From Vigna angularis (taxonomy: Eukaryota; Streptophyta; Magnoliopsida; Fabales; Fabaceae): a DNA stretch of 64,000 nt. A program made the position numbers and the translations under genes. Below the pieces are notes generated by a model that was not told the origin of the DNA, ran no database searches, and saw nothing but the letters and a program-made list of their open reading frames with translations. Shown in pieces: positions 1-12,373 of the stretch; position 1 is the stretch's first letter, and each line of letters opens with the position of its first letter. Where the stretch lies: NCBI RefSeq assembly GCF_016808095.1, contig NC_068978.1, forward strand, positions 31,430,160 through 31,494,159, in the 5' to 3' direction.

Positions 1-1366
1 ATTAAATATACAGATACTGTTTGAGGTTGTTGTGAGAGGAAGTAAAATATTAAAATTAGGTATTTTAGATTTAGAGCATAAGAGAACAAGGTAGATAAAT
101 TAAATAAATAAATTGTAAATTATTAAGGGCCTCCCTTTGTTGGTAGGATAGAGGAACCTTAAAAACCTGAGTTGGCACATCCTTGATCATAGAGCAGCCC
201 TGGCCTGGTCCAGTCAGTTGTGACTAGTCATATGTGCTGGCGTCGAAGGTGAGTTTGATGCGTTTAGACATCTGGGTCCTCTCCGGTGACCAATTGGGGT
301 AAAAAAAGATCTCTAATAGGATGAAAATAAAATAAAATAAGTCAATTGTAGATGCATAACGTTATCATGGTAAAAACTTCATATATATTTTATTTGTTAT
401 TACATTGAGCCCAGACTTTATTATGTAGTTCCTAAGATATGTTGATATATTTTTGTTGATCCATAATCTTTGTTTGGTGAAAATATGTTGAGTTATACTC
501 GTTATGGGCAAAATGAGTTTATAATATGAAGCATGATATTTGGCAATATGTTTAATTTATTGATACCAAAACGGGTTATTATGAATTCATGATTAAAGAA
601 TGAACATGATTGAGTTAGGTGGATAAGAGGGTATGAATTGTTGGTTTTATGAAATGTTGGGGTGGATATGAGAAATTCATTACTTATGAAATGATGTTAC
701 TACCGGGAGTAGTATGATCGAGTTATACCATGAGAGTTTGGTATGAACAAAGTAACATTGAGGTTTATAGAAGCAGGCAGAGAGGGGTCTGACCATAAGG
801 CTTCAGAAAGTAAGACATAGTATATAAGTGAGGCTTAAGGAAGCAGGCAGAGAGCGGTCTGACCATAAGGCTTCATGAGTAAGCATGGTACACTTGTAAG
901 ATTTATGGGAATGAGGAAGATGATTTTGATAATGATGAATTAATGACATCGGAATAATGATATTTTATCAATTGCAAAAATACATGATTATAATATTTTT
1001 ATTACAAGTTTAATGATTTTATGATATGGTTGGCTTACCCTTATTTGTTTGTACTATGATCATATAACTCATGTTATATGTGATTAGATAATGTTGCAGA
1101 TGCGGTTGAAAAAGCTTAGAGATGAGAGAGATGCGGGGAAAAACTTTCAGGAATTTTTGTAAAAAGAATAAATTTGTATTGGGAAGATTATGTTGTGTAA
1201 AACTTATAAGTTGAAATTTCAATGGTGAAGATTATATTGTTTAAAGTTAGTATGTTTGGTATTGTACTTTGGAGTAATTGAAATAAAGTTTGATTGTTTA
1301 TATGAGATATTAAATTAATTTAGTCTCTACTATCAGTAATACCCTTTAAAATATTTGGGTGTTACA
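1..1366 (+). mobile_element. Probable Ty3/gypsy LTR, truncated by the window edge
   Basis: No coding frame is visible. The block has the composition of a plant gypsy LTR: GC-mixed sequence with several short direct repeats (760-899), then an AT-rich transcript-end-like stretch. It finishes at GGGTGTTACA around 1357-1366, after which composition changes abruptly. Ends in ACA are typical of gypsy LTRs in legumes. The left end lies outside the window, so the TG start, the target duplication and internal domains cannot be checked. It could also be a solo LTR or another repeat. The decayed gypsy pol gene at 2.6-4.5 kb is on the same strand but need not belong to it. Confidence 0.4.
760..899. repeat. 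Two-copy 70-bp tandem repeat
   Basis: AAGCAGGCAGAGAG begins at 771 and again at 841. It is followed in both copies by GGTCTGACCATAAGGCTTCA with one mismatch upstream of it, so the period is 70 bp. The copies diverge at their ends. The repeat lies inside the LTR-like block and was probably made by slippage or unequal exchange. Confidence 0.85.
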
Positions 1367-2051
1367 GTTTCCCCCCTAAATTTCAGTGTTCTATTCTCAA
1401 CATTATTGAATAAACAAATTTAGTCATGGTATTAACTTTTTGCTTTTTGAATAAACTGTATATTTTTTAAAAAATATTTTAGTAATATTTTTTAATATAG
1501 TAATATTTATATTTTTAGGTTATGTTTATTTATTTATATATTCATATTTTACTTTCAGTAATTGCGACATATACCATGTATATAATGTGAGTATGTTATT
1601 TTAAGTTTAATTTTAAAATTTTTAATTAATTCTGTTTCTATTAGATTAGATAAAAAAAATACGGATTTTTTTTTAAATAATACGAGGGCGTTAAGTATTT
1701 TAATGCAAATCCGATGTTCTGGTTTGACAAAGATTATTGACTTCTTTTCTACTGTGTATTAAAATACAATACATATTTTGTAGTGTGATATAAAGTTATT
1801 TTTAGTTGTTGATATTTAAAAAACAAATCCACGTAAAAATAAAGAACAAAACTATACTCCGAAAGGTATAAAATATATAAAAAAAATATCCGAATACACA
1901 TGGTTGATGTTTTCATCTTTTATGTTGTATATACATCATTGATTCTTCTTCAATAATAATAAAAATGGAAAACTATTCCACTAAGAAAAGAAATTTTAAA
2001 ATTTAATGAAATTGAGAAACCGAAATTAATAAAATATATATGTAGTAAACA

Positions 2052-2121
<70 letters not shown>

Positions 2122-2600
2122 TGTAACATGTTACTACCTTGTGTATTAAATTAATCTTTTTATAATAAATCAGTTTTATTTGGATTAAATTCTCATAATA
2201 TAAAAAAAACTCAATAAATAGATATGTTAGTTATTATTTATAATTTTATTTATATTATATTGTTATTGTTCTTCCAGATAAATAGTATTCTAATAATAAA
2301 ATTTATACCTATTATGTCATTTTTATAAATACAATTAGTATTACTCTTACATAAAACATTCTAACTTTTTTATTGACTTGTATTAAAAAGTTTTTACAGG
2401 GGATCTTTTTTTTTTCATCAAGAAGGAATCCTTAATCATATAAAAGAAGCAATTAAAATATCGTTAGGATCTTGCCACTCATTCCAAAATCCACGTGCAA
2501 GATTCGGATAAGATCATTGTTGTCCATTGTGGGGTTGCGATAAAACATTTCCTCAGTCTCATCCTTCCTTAAAGTCACCACCCAAAAATTTACCCAATAC
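1367..2600. other. AT-rich spacer
   Basis: No open frame with coding character and no recognisable element. The stretch is very AT-rich, with homopolymer runs and the (TA)n tract at 2056-2119. It separates the LTR-like block from the gypsy pol relic. Confidence 0.6.
2056..2119. repeat. (TA)n microsatellite
   Basis: About 64 bp of uninterrupted TA dinucleotides are visible. The length is likely to vary between accessions and may be imprecise in an assembly. Confidence 0.95.
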
Positions 2601-2639
2601 CCGCAAGACAAGAACTAGCTAGGTGACCATTCATCATCC

Positions 2640-4490
2640 ACAATTGTAAATACCCGAAAGTCCCTAACAAATAGGCATATGCGAACTCTGGCAGGTCATA
2701 ACCGACCTTTGGAGCAAAATTCGCAAAGAACCCAAGACTTTTCTCTTTAGCACTAAGCTTAGGAAGAATAGAACAACTCGAAGGAAGCCCAAGGACTTTC
2801 CCATCTCCACGATAACTACCAACATTGCCATTTCAACCCAACATATGCACGACGCCCCTCAGGCAAGCAAGAAAACCTTATTCAAAGTGACACCTAACAT
2901 GAGACCCATCCCCCAACATGATCAACCTGGCCAGTGTTTCCAGATCACTAAAGTTGTTCACGACCATGACACCTTAGACTTGGACCCCAGGTCTGGGTTC
3001 CCCAAACGATGTCCGACCTTATGAGCCCATGTAGCCTTGCTCCTTGGGAACCTTTCCCTCCCAGGTCACCAAGGTTGGCTAAAACATGATCCAACAAGTC
3101 AACAAGCAAATTATAAAAGTTCTCCAACAAAACAAAGACTTATTCGCCTAGCACCCGGGCGACATGCCAAGCATTGATCTAGCCTTTCTAAGCCATCATT
3201 TCTCCATACTCCCCCAAGCAAATCCTATGGCCCAAAGAAAGGGAAAGCTGGAAGAAGAGCGCTGAGTTGTCGTCCATAAGAAAGTAATAGCACTTTATGA
3301 AGTCGAATTCATTAGGGAGGTAACCTACACGATGCGGTTTACCAATGTTGTCTTAATGAAAAAGGCCAATGACAAATGGCGTATGTGTGTCGATTACATA
3401 GGCCTCAATAAGGCATGTCCAAAGGACACATATCCCCTTCCTAATATTGACAGGTTTGTGGACAACACAACATGGTACGAATACTAAGCTTCTTAAATGC
3501 TTATCCGGGCTATAATCATATTCGAATGTACTCGGTAAAAGCAACCTTCATGACTAAGGGGCCAACTTTTGCTACAAGGTTATATGCCCTTCGAATTGAG
3601 AAATTGAGAGACAACTTATCAACGACTAACGAATAAGGTGTTATATAAGCTCATAAGAAATATAATGGAAGTTACGTAGATGACATGCTCATCAAATCTG
3701 CCACTACATATGACCACCCCACACACTTACAAATAGTTTTCGACAAAATGTGATGCCACAACACAAGGTTGAACCCAAAAAATGTTTCTTTGGTGTTGAC
3801 GACATAAAGTTCCCGGGCTTCATGATATCCCCATAAGGGATAGAAGTCAACCAAGACAAGTGCGAAGCCATACTCGACATTAGAAGTCCGACCAACTTGA
3901 AAGAAGTCCAAAGCTTAAACGACAAGCTAGTCACCCTGACTCGTTTCTTGCCATGTCAGACACAAAAGACTAAGCCCAAGCACAAAATCCTAAAAGGAGC
4001 TCAAACTTACTGCTAGAACGAAGAGTATGAGACCACATTCCAACAATCAAAGAGGGAGATCTCAATACTTCCTTTCCTTAACAGTCCTCGGCAAGTCAAC
4101 CCTTGGTCCTATATTTAGTCGTATCCTTCTCAACAGTGAGCTCGGTTCTAGTGATGGAAGAAAGTCAAAAGTAATACCCAGTATATTTTATTATTGTACT
4201 CTTCAACCTGCCAAAGAACGCTACTAAACAATAGAGAAGTTTCTCCTAGCTTTAGTCTTTTCCATGCGACGACTGCGCTATTACTTTTGTAGTTTCAATA
4301 TATGCATATGCAGTGACTACCCTTTTAAGAAAATTCTGCAAAGGCCCGAGTTGGCCGGATGCATGACGATGGAGTTTTCCGAATTCAAACTGACTTATCA
4401 AACCAAACAACTAATGAAATCACAATTCTTGATAGACTTCCTCATTGAACTCCCAACTAAAGAAGAAGAGCTCGCCCGATAACTCCTTAG
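2640..4490 (+). pseudogene. Decayed Ty3/gypsy pol (reverse transcriptase, RNase H)
   Basis: Conceptual translation in shifting frames gives a recognisable gypsy order. Around 2965-3010 is a DLDPRSGFPKR-like stretch typical of the protease-RT linker in Tat/Ogre-like elements. Around 3090-3190 is a segment ending in DMPSID. The RT core at 3340-3460 reads NVVLMKK, KWRMCVDY and NKACPKDTYPLPNID. The VDDM catalytic box follows near 3676, then LTRFLP near 3935. Traces of RNase H run from about 4200 to 4480 (RPELAG, SEFKLTYQTK). Several stop codons and frameshifts break it, so no long frame survives. No LTR pair or target duplication could be tied to it. This is an old, non-functional copy. Confidence 0.8.
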
Positions 4491-4961
4491 TGTTGACTAT
4501 TCTTCTAACAAAAAGACAATAAAGTAGGAGTCATTTCAGAAAGACATGAGACATCGCTCTAAAATAAGTCATTACATTAAGTTTCAACGCTCGAGTACGA
4601 ATCTTAGTTATCTACTAGACTAAATAAAAATTATTTACAAAATAAATAAAAACTATTTATAAAAATCATCTACCAAGTAAAGAAAAACCATTTATAAAAT
4701 AAATAAAAACTATATATAATTAAATCGTAAAAATTATTGATATTTATTTTTACAATTTTATAAAAAAAGTAATACGCGCTTTTTCTAGTATAAATAAAAC
4801 GATTCATAACTTTCTTTTAGATCATATTACATTAAAAAAAAATTATCATTTAATAATTTTGGTGAAGGAAAAATAACTTTCAATTTACAAATTCTAACAC
4901 TGAAATACTTGCTTAAAGGATTTGAACCTTCTATTCCCACTAACCTTCGTTTCACAGTGAC
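4491..4961. other. AT-rich spacer upstream of the next gene
   Basis: No gene or repeat was recognised. It includes imperfect short repeats of an AAAAACTATTTATAAAA type around 4625-4720. The right part presumably contains the promoter of the downstream gene. Confidence 0.5.
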
Positions 4962-5250
4962 TTGGGAAAGAGAATAATAATACGATTGGTAATTTTATTT
5001 ATAAATTCAAGCAAGGAATCTAGGGTTTCTCGTAAGAGGCACCGAAGAACACCAACACAGAAGGAACCTAAAGAGATTCTGATTCAGCGGCTGAGAGAAA
5101 GAAACAAGCGAAAGAAGAGAAAGCAAGGAAGAGTAACGTATGTATTTCATATATTAATTGTTTTGTTCAATGTTTTTTTTTTTTTGTATTAATTCCGGTA
5201 TTTGATTTTCTAACTTCTTTCCTTCTGTGTTTTCTTAGGGTTTCTTTTAG
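4962..5250 (+). promoter_or_regulatory. 5' leader region with leader intron
   Basis: A TATA-like TTTATAAAT lies at about 4994-5002, followed at 5024-5031 by AGGGTTTC, an element common near plant transcription starts. A donor GTAACG at 5133 and an acceptor TTCTTTTAG ending at 5250 define a probable leader intron. An ATG at 4962 stays open for 57 codons to the donor and, after splicing, is in frame with the main ATG at 5266. An N-terminally extended, very basic protein is therefore possible, although the TATA-like box lies downstream of that ATG. Confidence 0.4.
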
Positions 5251-5265
5251 GCTCTGCAAAGGTCA

Positions 5266-7662
5266 ATGGCGGATTTGGAGGGCGCAGAAGGTTACATGCC
5301 ATCTGCAGAATACGTGGAAGACAGCAATGAAGCTCTCATTGACTTGACTGACTCAACAGAACTTTTGTTTCTTAAGTTGCCTTCTTCCAATGTTAGTTTT
5401 CCCTTTATGCCTTTGGTTTGTTTATTTGTTTTGAACTGAATCTGAACTACTTATGCCAACTAAGCGAAAAAGAAAAAGCACCAAGGATTGATATTGTTGT
5501 CATCACAATCATCACAAAAGTGAAAAATCAAGTGTAGTATCAAACAAATTTAAAAATAATAACGGGTACATTGACTTTAGTTTTCAAACAATTAGGTTTC
5601 ATTTTTTTATCAAGTCTCTCTACTGAGTGTAGTTTTTAATTGTGTTAGATTCTGCTTGGTGATTACAAATTCCTTTCATGTTAATTTTTGTTGTGCTAGA
5701 TCTCATTAAGGAGTGTCGAAAAATACATTTTTGTGTATTACTTCTATTCATTTGCTTATATTTATGTCCTTATTTTATTATAGGAGACTCCTCAATTTTT
5801 TTATAGCTTTTTAAGGTTGCTTTCTATTCAAATGAGCTGGTATCTGTATTGGCGGGTGTTTCCTTCCATCTAGGAGTTAGATGGTGGAAGAGACCTGTTT
5901 GGTGTTGTGTTAGTTATTACCATTATTGTCTGCTTGATGTGTTTTTGATGTTGTCCAGGATTTTTTATCTGACATACATGGAAAGAAATTGTCTCTCACA
6001 CTTCATAATGATGGTAAACTAGCCCACTTTGAGGGTTCATCAGGTAAACAAAATTAATCATCTGTGTCACCATCAACATATGTTTTCAACTTCAATTTCT
6101 GCATAATTGATCTCTAACTTGGTGCTTTTCTTCTTTGTGTGTGTGTGTGTGTTGTAAATGAATATGATTGCTTTCTGCAAGCGCCTTAATTTTCATTTTT
6201 TGTTGGCAGGTAAGGTATATGATTTTGTAAGCTTTTTTGCTCAGGAGCCAGACGAAACAGTTTTTGTTTCCTCTACAGAACCAAAAATTGGTAAGTATCC
6301 ATAGATTTTGTTTTTTGTTTAATGTCTTCTGTTACTGTTATATGAAGGATATCAACAAGAATTCTGAGAATTATTCTGGCTCACAAAAAGCAAGAGCTTT
6401 GTTGTTACTTTTATTTGATGTAGAATCTCAAGTTACAAGAACATGTAAGATGGGACCATGACTAATCTTTGTTCTTTGGTTATTTCAATGTAAGAATTAT
6501 TTGAGAACTATCACAGCTCTCCAAGAGAGCTTTATTGTTAGTTACTATAACTTGAGGTAAAATCTCAAGTCATAAGAACATGTAAGATGGGGTAGTGCTT
6601 GGTTCTACGTCAAAAGTTGTCTGAGTAAATAGCCTTTACAATGGTGTTGGGTTGGATATACTTGCTGCAACATCCCTGAGTTGGTACCTCAAGTATATTT
6701 TTTTCCCCTAATATAGTCATAGTTAATGAGTTGTGATAGTAAGAGTTCCGGTGTGTTTGTTTAACCTTCTAAAGTAATAAAACTCTATGAAAATTCTCAT
6801 TTTTTTTACAAGCAACTTTGAGTATCTTTTGAAAAACTTCTAGATTGGACCTTTATCTCTTCTATCAAATTGGCCAACCAGCCCATTCTCCAGCTCAACA
6901 TACTCTAGTAATTTTCACGAATTTCAAGTCTGGTTTCTATCCTTGTGTGAACCATGAAACCTCAATTCATGTAACAGGAAGTTATATAGTAAGTACAGTA
7001 CTAAATGATTTACATTGGACTTTGAACTATCAGTTTTCTCATTAGCTATGTTTCTTAGAAACTGTGAAATCAGGTGGATCTCACTCCCGTTTTTGTTCCC
7101 ATCCCGCCTTCCCCCACCCTTTTTATATTGGATTGGATTTTTCCTTGCTGTATATGACTACTTTTCTTTGTCACTTTGTCTTACCAGACTCTGGTTCTTG
7201 TGAGTGTTTAATACCACTTTTTATTCTTATATATTTTTAATTTTGTAGCCTTTGAATTCAAGCATTGAGAGAAGTTATTTATTTTGCTTTACTGCAGCAA
7301 AGATTTCAATGCGGGTTTCAACCGTCCATTACCCTGATCCTAAAGAACTTGAGAACCTCAATTCAACCAAAGTAAGACATGCACATCGACATTCTTCTCG
7401 AATCACAGGGACAACTTCATCTCGATACTTTCCTATGCAAAGTGGTGGACGTGCAGCTTCATCAAAAGGTAGCAGACAGAAAAGCTCTTCGTCTGAATTT
7501 ACTGAGCCATCAAGTATTTCAGAAAAAAGACACGAATCTAATTCTAAATCTAAATCTAAATACTTGTCTGAGGTCTCGCATGGTCACAGCAGTGGCATTT
7601 CCTCTATGTCCCCAGAAAATTCTCATGAAGGAAAACCAAAGAGAAGAAAACATACGGAATAA
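5266..7662 (+). CDS. Mediator-associated protein 2-like nuclear protein
   Basis: Four exons join cleanly: 5266-5391, 5959-6043, 6210-6290 and 7298-7662, all with GT-AG borders, giving 218 residues. The N-terminal half is acidic to neutral, with SNEALIDLTDSTELLFLK, then DGKLAHFEGSSGK and SFFAQEPDETVFVSS. The pattern of beta-like segments ending in a PDETVF motif matches, from memory, the Arabidopsis family called Mediator-associated protein 2 (At5g64680). The C-terminal 90 residues are Ser/Lys-rich, apparently disordered, and end in the basic KPKRRKHTE, a likely nuclear signal. The start is the first ATG after the leader-intron acceptor. A role as an accessory of the transcription machinery is inferred from family membership. 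The gene model is strong, the name moderate. Confidence 0.65.
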
Positions 7663-9078
7663 TGTTTCCTATACTCGCCATTGGCCTTTTATAGTGTAAT
7701 TTTTAAAATTAACATTCTTCCAGGCCAAACTATATAGGAAAGAATAGGGCAAGACTTTTATGTTGTAAAAGGACGATAAATTTACATTGTTTGTGTTTTC
7801 TGTGTTACCATTTTTCTCTATTTTTCAAATTGTCATTGGCTTCAGTTGCACAATGTTCACTAATTGAAGGACCTTTCTTTTCTCATTTTTTTTGTCCTAT
7901 TTTTGTGTACTTGTTCAGTTGTGTTCTTCCTATGGTTGGATTGTTCTAGTCCTATTAATGTTTTGAAACCCTGCTGGCATCACATCGTTAGGGCCTTTGT
8001 TGTCAAAACTGGACTGAGAATGAAAGTTTGAAAAAAATTCTGTTGTTTTTTACAAAGGAAGAAATAGGAGAGAAAATACATGTGAAGGGGTTAAAGAATA
8101 ATGAAGGTAATATTGTAAAATAGAATTCAAGAATAACTAAGATAGAGTATGTAAAATTAGTTTCAGGCACAATGAAGGTTGACATAGAATGTATTTTAGA
8201 AATTACGTTTCTGGAACTAATTTCCGAAATATAAAATAAAACAAAAAAGAGAAAGAATGTCAACAGGGAAAAAGACGAGGTAAGAACTGGGGTAGCCGAA
8301 TTGATTGAATTCATGAACCTGAAATTTAACTTAGGCATGGTAGAATTCTGCATGGCTTTCTTTCAGACGTGGTAAGTGCATATTAGACTTGTAACAATGG
8401 ATGATTATTTCAGCTTTTAATAAAATTTAATTAATTATTTTTAAATAAAGCGTACCAATATTTGTATTTATTGAAAATGTAACATCATTTGAATAAGTAA
8501 TATATTCATTATTTGCAATATAAACCACACATGCTAAAATAATTTATTAAAAAATGAAGGAAAAAGAAAAACAGACAGTGGAACAGAGTTGAGCAAAATA
8601 AAATGCATTGTCGTGAAGAACCACATAAGTGCCGTCGATGTTGCCAGCTTGAATGGTATGGTACGAATGTGTTTAGAATACTGAGCTTAAGTTTTTGGAC
8701 CGAACACCCATTGCTCTTCGCTCTTCTTCACCACTAAAGGATTTTAGGCCAATATGCTCCAATTCACCTGTTTTTGTTTATGATCATGGATAAATTAAAG
8801 TTAATGGACCAAAATAACTCATTTATTTAGTTTTAATCTATAATAGTTTTAAAAGTATTGTGTTGCTTTACTTATTTGTTGAATGATGATGAATCTCTTC
8901 TGAGTGATACAATGTGCCTTGATCTTCAGGATTGGTCTATAAGTGAACAAAATTGAAGATCAAAAACCCTTTCTTTTCTTTTATTCAATTTACAGTGATA
9001 AACTTGGAAGATTTTACCAGACAATGCAAGACTTTTAGAAGATACAATACAAACTGAAACTAAGATTGAGGGAAAAAG
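7663..9078. other. Convergent intergenic region
   Basis: It holds the 3' UTR of the upstream gene (poly(T)-rich, to about 7970) and, at its right end, the 3' UTR of the minus-strand PPR gene. A minus-strand open stretch at 8003-8353 has low-complexity, Phe/Ser-rich character and no family features, so it is not called. The rest is AT-rich. Confidence 0.5.
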
Positions 9079-10752
9079 CTATGTTTTGTCAATATCATCA
9101 GCCTCCTGAACTCTTTCAGTATTCTGCAGTAACTGACGTGCTGTTTTTAGCTTGCCACACTTCTGAAACACCTGTTCAAAAATGTCTCTAGCATAAGCTG
9201 ATAAAGGAATACCCTTTTCCAGCATTGATTTCACTTTCTCATAAGCAGCCTCTAGTTCACCTCCTCTACACAACTTCTGCAACTTCTGGTTCTCCAATTT
9301 TCTATCCAATTTAACACAAAGATCCAACCGATCATGTTCTCTCAAAAGACTCTCCACTAAATTGTAAGTGTGAAAATTTGGAAGCAATCCCAAACCCAAC
9401 ATTTCAATCATCAAGTCATAAGCAACTTTCCAGTTCTTACCCTCACCATGACCATGGATCAGAGCAGTGTATGTTAAATCATCAGGAAGGCATCTGTTCT
9501 TGTTCATGATTTCAAAGACCCTGGTAGCATCCTTTAACTTTCCCAATTTACACAGCATAGGTATAACAGAATTATAAACAACCAACTTTGGCTTTAAGCC
9601 ACGACTCAACATCCTCCCAAACAAATCACTAGCTTCCTCCACTCTGTGACATTCGCACAATGCCTTTACAACAACAGAGTAACCCTCATGAGCACACCTC
9701 AGTTTCCTTTCCTCAACAATCCTCAAAACTCTAACAGCTTCTTCTGTATTACTCAAGCGACAAAGCTCACAGATAAGCTTAACCACAACAAAAGAACTAG
9801 GTAACAATCCAGCCTTACAAACTGCCCAAAACACTTGAACTGCAGGCTGCATTGCATCACTATTTCCTCCCATGTTAGGGACTAATATAGTATATGGTCT
9901 CCGAGTGTTCCTCACTCTCACTTTCTCAACAGATCCTTCTTTTGCACTAGTCAAACACAGTTCCCCAATAAGAATATTAACAGCAGATCGAGTAGGGAGC
10001 ACTCCAATCTTTTCCATTTGATTAAAAATCTCAAGGGCTGACTCTACTCTACCAAACTTACAAAAACCAACAATCATGTTACTGCAGGAATAAGTATCAG
10101 GAGTTTCAATCTTGTGAAAGATTGACAGTGCAAGCTGAATCATCTCCAAAGATGATTCCCTCTTGCAAAGAACATAAAGCATGTTATTACACACAAGGTT
10201 ATCAGGCTTACACTTGAACACAGTCTCCATATCCTCAAACAGTGACAGTGCTTCCTTAATTCTTCCTTGTCTCCCCAAAAATCTGATGCAAATGGCCAAT
10301 GCCTTAGGCGACACTCCACCCTTGTGAAACGCCACTGTGGTCAGCAAACATTTGACGTCGTCAAAGAGCTTTCTTCTACCCAAGAAATCGGCCATGTACT
10401 CAACCACGGAATCATCAAAGTGAAACTCCATGTGGGTCCCCGCCAAGGAGAAAAATTTCAAGGTTTTGGCCCTACCCAGTTGCTTGTAGCCCCTCAAAAC
10501 GCCCAGAACCAGGTTGGAGGTTAATACTAGCTTGTGACGAGCCAAAACACCAGCCATGGCGCTGTCGTTGGCGCAAGAGACAAGGTCAGAGAGAAGAGAA
10601 GAAGGGTGAACGACATGAGAAGGGGGCGAATTGCTGCGTGGGATTGGGAAATTGGGGTGAGTTTGGGGAGAAGAAGAGGAATGGAGAAATCGTGAAGAAG
10701 CGTTGAAAACATGAACAGAGAAAACAGCGGCATTTCGAGGCCTGCAAAGCAT
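9079..10752 (-). CDS. P-class pentatricopeptide repeat (PPR) protein
   Basis: This is a single intronless frame of 557 codons, as usual for PPR genes. The N-terminus (MLCRPRNAAVFSVHVF, then many Ser/Arg/His and no acidic residues) looks like an organelle transit peptide. From about residue 110 on there are tandem 35-residue helical hairpins. Clear units contain TYSCSNMIVGFCKFGRVESA, YSVVVKALCECHRVEEASDL, VYNSVIPMLCKLGKLKDATR and LTYTALIHGHGEGKNWKVAY. No E, DYW or SMR domain follows, so it is P-class. Such proteins bind organellar RNA sequence-specifically and act in stability, splicing or translation. The target cannot be read from the sequence here. The ATG at 10752 is chosen because it gives the targeting peptide. 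Mitochondrion or plastid is undecided. Confidence 0.85.
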   Translation of the reverse strand: MLCRPRNAAVFSVHVFNASSRFLHSSSSPQTHPNFPIPRSNSPPSHVVHPSSLLSDLVSCANDSAMAGVLARHKLVLTSNLVLGVLRGYKQLGRAKTLKFFSLAGTHMEFHFDDSVVEYMADFLGRRKLFDDVKCLLTTVAFHKGGVSPKALAICIRFLGRQGRIKEALSLFEDMETVFKCKPDNLVCNNMLYVLCKRESSLEMIQLALSIFHKIETPDTYSCSNMIVGFCKFGRVESALEIFNQMEKIGVLPTRSAVNILIGELCLTSAKEGSVEKVRVRNTRRPYTILVPNMGGNSDAMQPAVQVFWAVCKAGLLPSSFVVVKLICELCRLSNTEEAVRVLRIVEERKLRCAHEGYSVVVKALCECHRVEEASDLFGRMLSRGLKPKLVVYNSVIPMLCKLGKLKDATRVFEIMNKNRCLPDDLTYTALIHGHGEGKNWKVAYDLMIEMLGLGLLPNFHTYNLVESLLREHDRLDLCVKLDRKLENQKLQKLCRGGELEAAYEKVKSMLEKGIPLSAYARDIFEQVFQKCGKLKTARQLLQNTERVQEADDIDKT

Positions 10753-12370
10753 TACACTTTGAAAGACAAATGTTAAGGGTTTCTGCTTTTCTTCTTTCTT
10801 TCTTGATTGGATTAAATTTCAGGTCGGAAAAACTGCAAATCAATCATTTCCATTTTCAAATCCTCCAGCATAGTTAACTCGCCGTAGAATCGTTTTTGAG
10901 TTGGTAAACTCGATCAAACTCTTGTAGTATAGACTCGGTTCAGCGAGCTCGGTTGAACACTAGAAGGAAAAAACAACAGCGGATTTGTTTTGTTTGTAGC
11001 GTCGTAGGAACAGAGCCTTATTCGTGTCTTTCTCAGATTTTGCCTTCCCACATTCTCCTTTGAGTTTCTGGGTCAGGGCTTAGGGTTTCTCTTTTCTTAT
11101 ATTTAATGTATGTAATATTAGAAGTATAAAAGAATTATTTGAAATAATATATATTAAGTAATGATAATGTATCTTCTATAACTAATCTTTAACATTTTAT
11201 TTGTATACTTCCTTATTAACTTTATCTTTTTTTTTGTAATTATTTTTAAAATTTAATTAATTGTTTATGATAAAAATTTACTCATAATAAAATTATAAAA
11301 ATTATTTATTTTATAATTATCTTATATAAACAATTATAAATTTAATAATATAGTTTTATTTTAATAATCTATTATATCTACTACTAGGTTTTTTATGGGT
11401 TATTTAAATTTGAATTTATTGATTAATATAATAAATTAATTGAACTCTGTTTAGATAAATGTTGAATTGTAGAAAATGATAAATAAATATAAAATGATAA
11501 AGTACTTTAATATCTAATTATGAATTGTGTGTGAAGTATATATCTTTCAAGAATATTGTTTGTATAATAATTATATTTAGGTATAAATAAATAAATAATT
11601 TTAATAATTGAATGATTTTAATTATTATTTTTCTAATTCTTTCTCAATTAAAAAAATAATTTAAATTATAATGGATTATACACCTAACAAAATAGATATC
11701 AATTTTAAAACAAACCACATAGCCAAATAAAAAATATATAGTTAAAAGTTTTTTTCGTATTGTTTAATTAGTTATGTTCATAATAAAGTTTTTTTAAATG
11801 ATGTTAAGACAAGATTGTCTAAAAATATTAAGTTGTCTAGTAATTTGAAGTTTTGAAATTTAACAAATATAGTTAATGATATATTCCTTAGAAAGAACAT
11901 TATCTGATAAAACATTAACCAGGACTAATTGAGTCTAGACAAGGAAAGACAAGATGAAAAACAAATATAGACAAACTAATTCAAAATGAGAATAGATCAT
12001 GAGATGATTTAAACACTATTTAGAACCCCACAAATAAGCATTTGATGAAAAGTGACACGAGAATAAGTATCTTGAAACATCGTCTAAGCTCATACGAAAC
12101 CTATTTAAAAAGGCAAAAGTGTCTGATCACTAGGAGAATCCTATAAAAACTTAGTAAGACACTACGCTTAAGATACCCACACACAAGAATCTAAATTACT
12201 CTTGTAAAAGAGTAAGTGTAAAAATTTCTTCTAAAGAAGAAACAAGTTTTACAAAGATGATTTATGATAAGTATCGTCTGAACCAATGCAAAACACTTAA
12301 GGATAAGTTCTTAAAGCTTGAAACTAACATGTCTATCCTTGATGAAAACAAAACATTGAATCTTAACTTT
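10753..12370. other. PPR promoter side and AT-rich spacer
   Basis: 10753-11090 is relatively GC-balanced and includes AGGGTTTC-like elements, so it is the likely 5' UTR/promoter of the PPR gene. From 11100 the sequence is strongly AT-rich with no gene. 11900-12370 is less AT-rich. A short plus-strand frame near 12257-12390, rich in Lys, Leu and Asn, could be a relic of retroelement coding sequence next to the LTR-like block that follows, but this is weak. Confidence 0.4.
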
Positions 12371-12373
12371 TTG

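Noticed and set aside
8003..8353. 116-codon minus-strand frame between the first gene and the PPR gene
   Set aside because: Phe/Ser/Ile-rich low-complexity translation of AT-rich DNA, with no splice context or domain.
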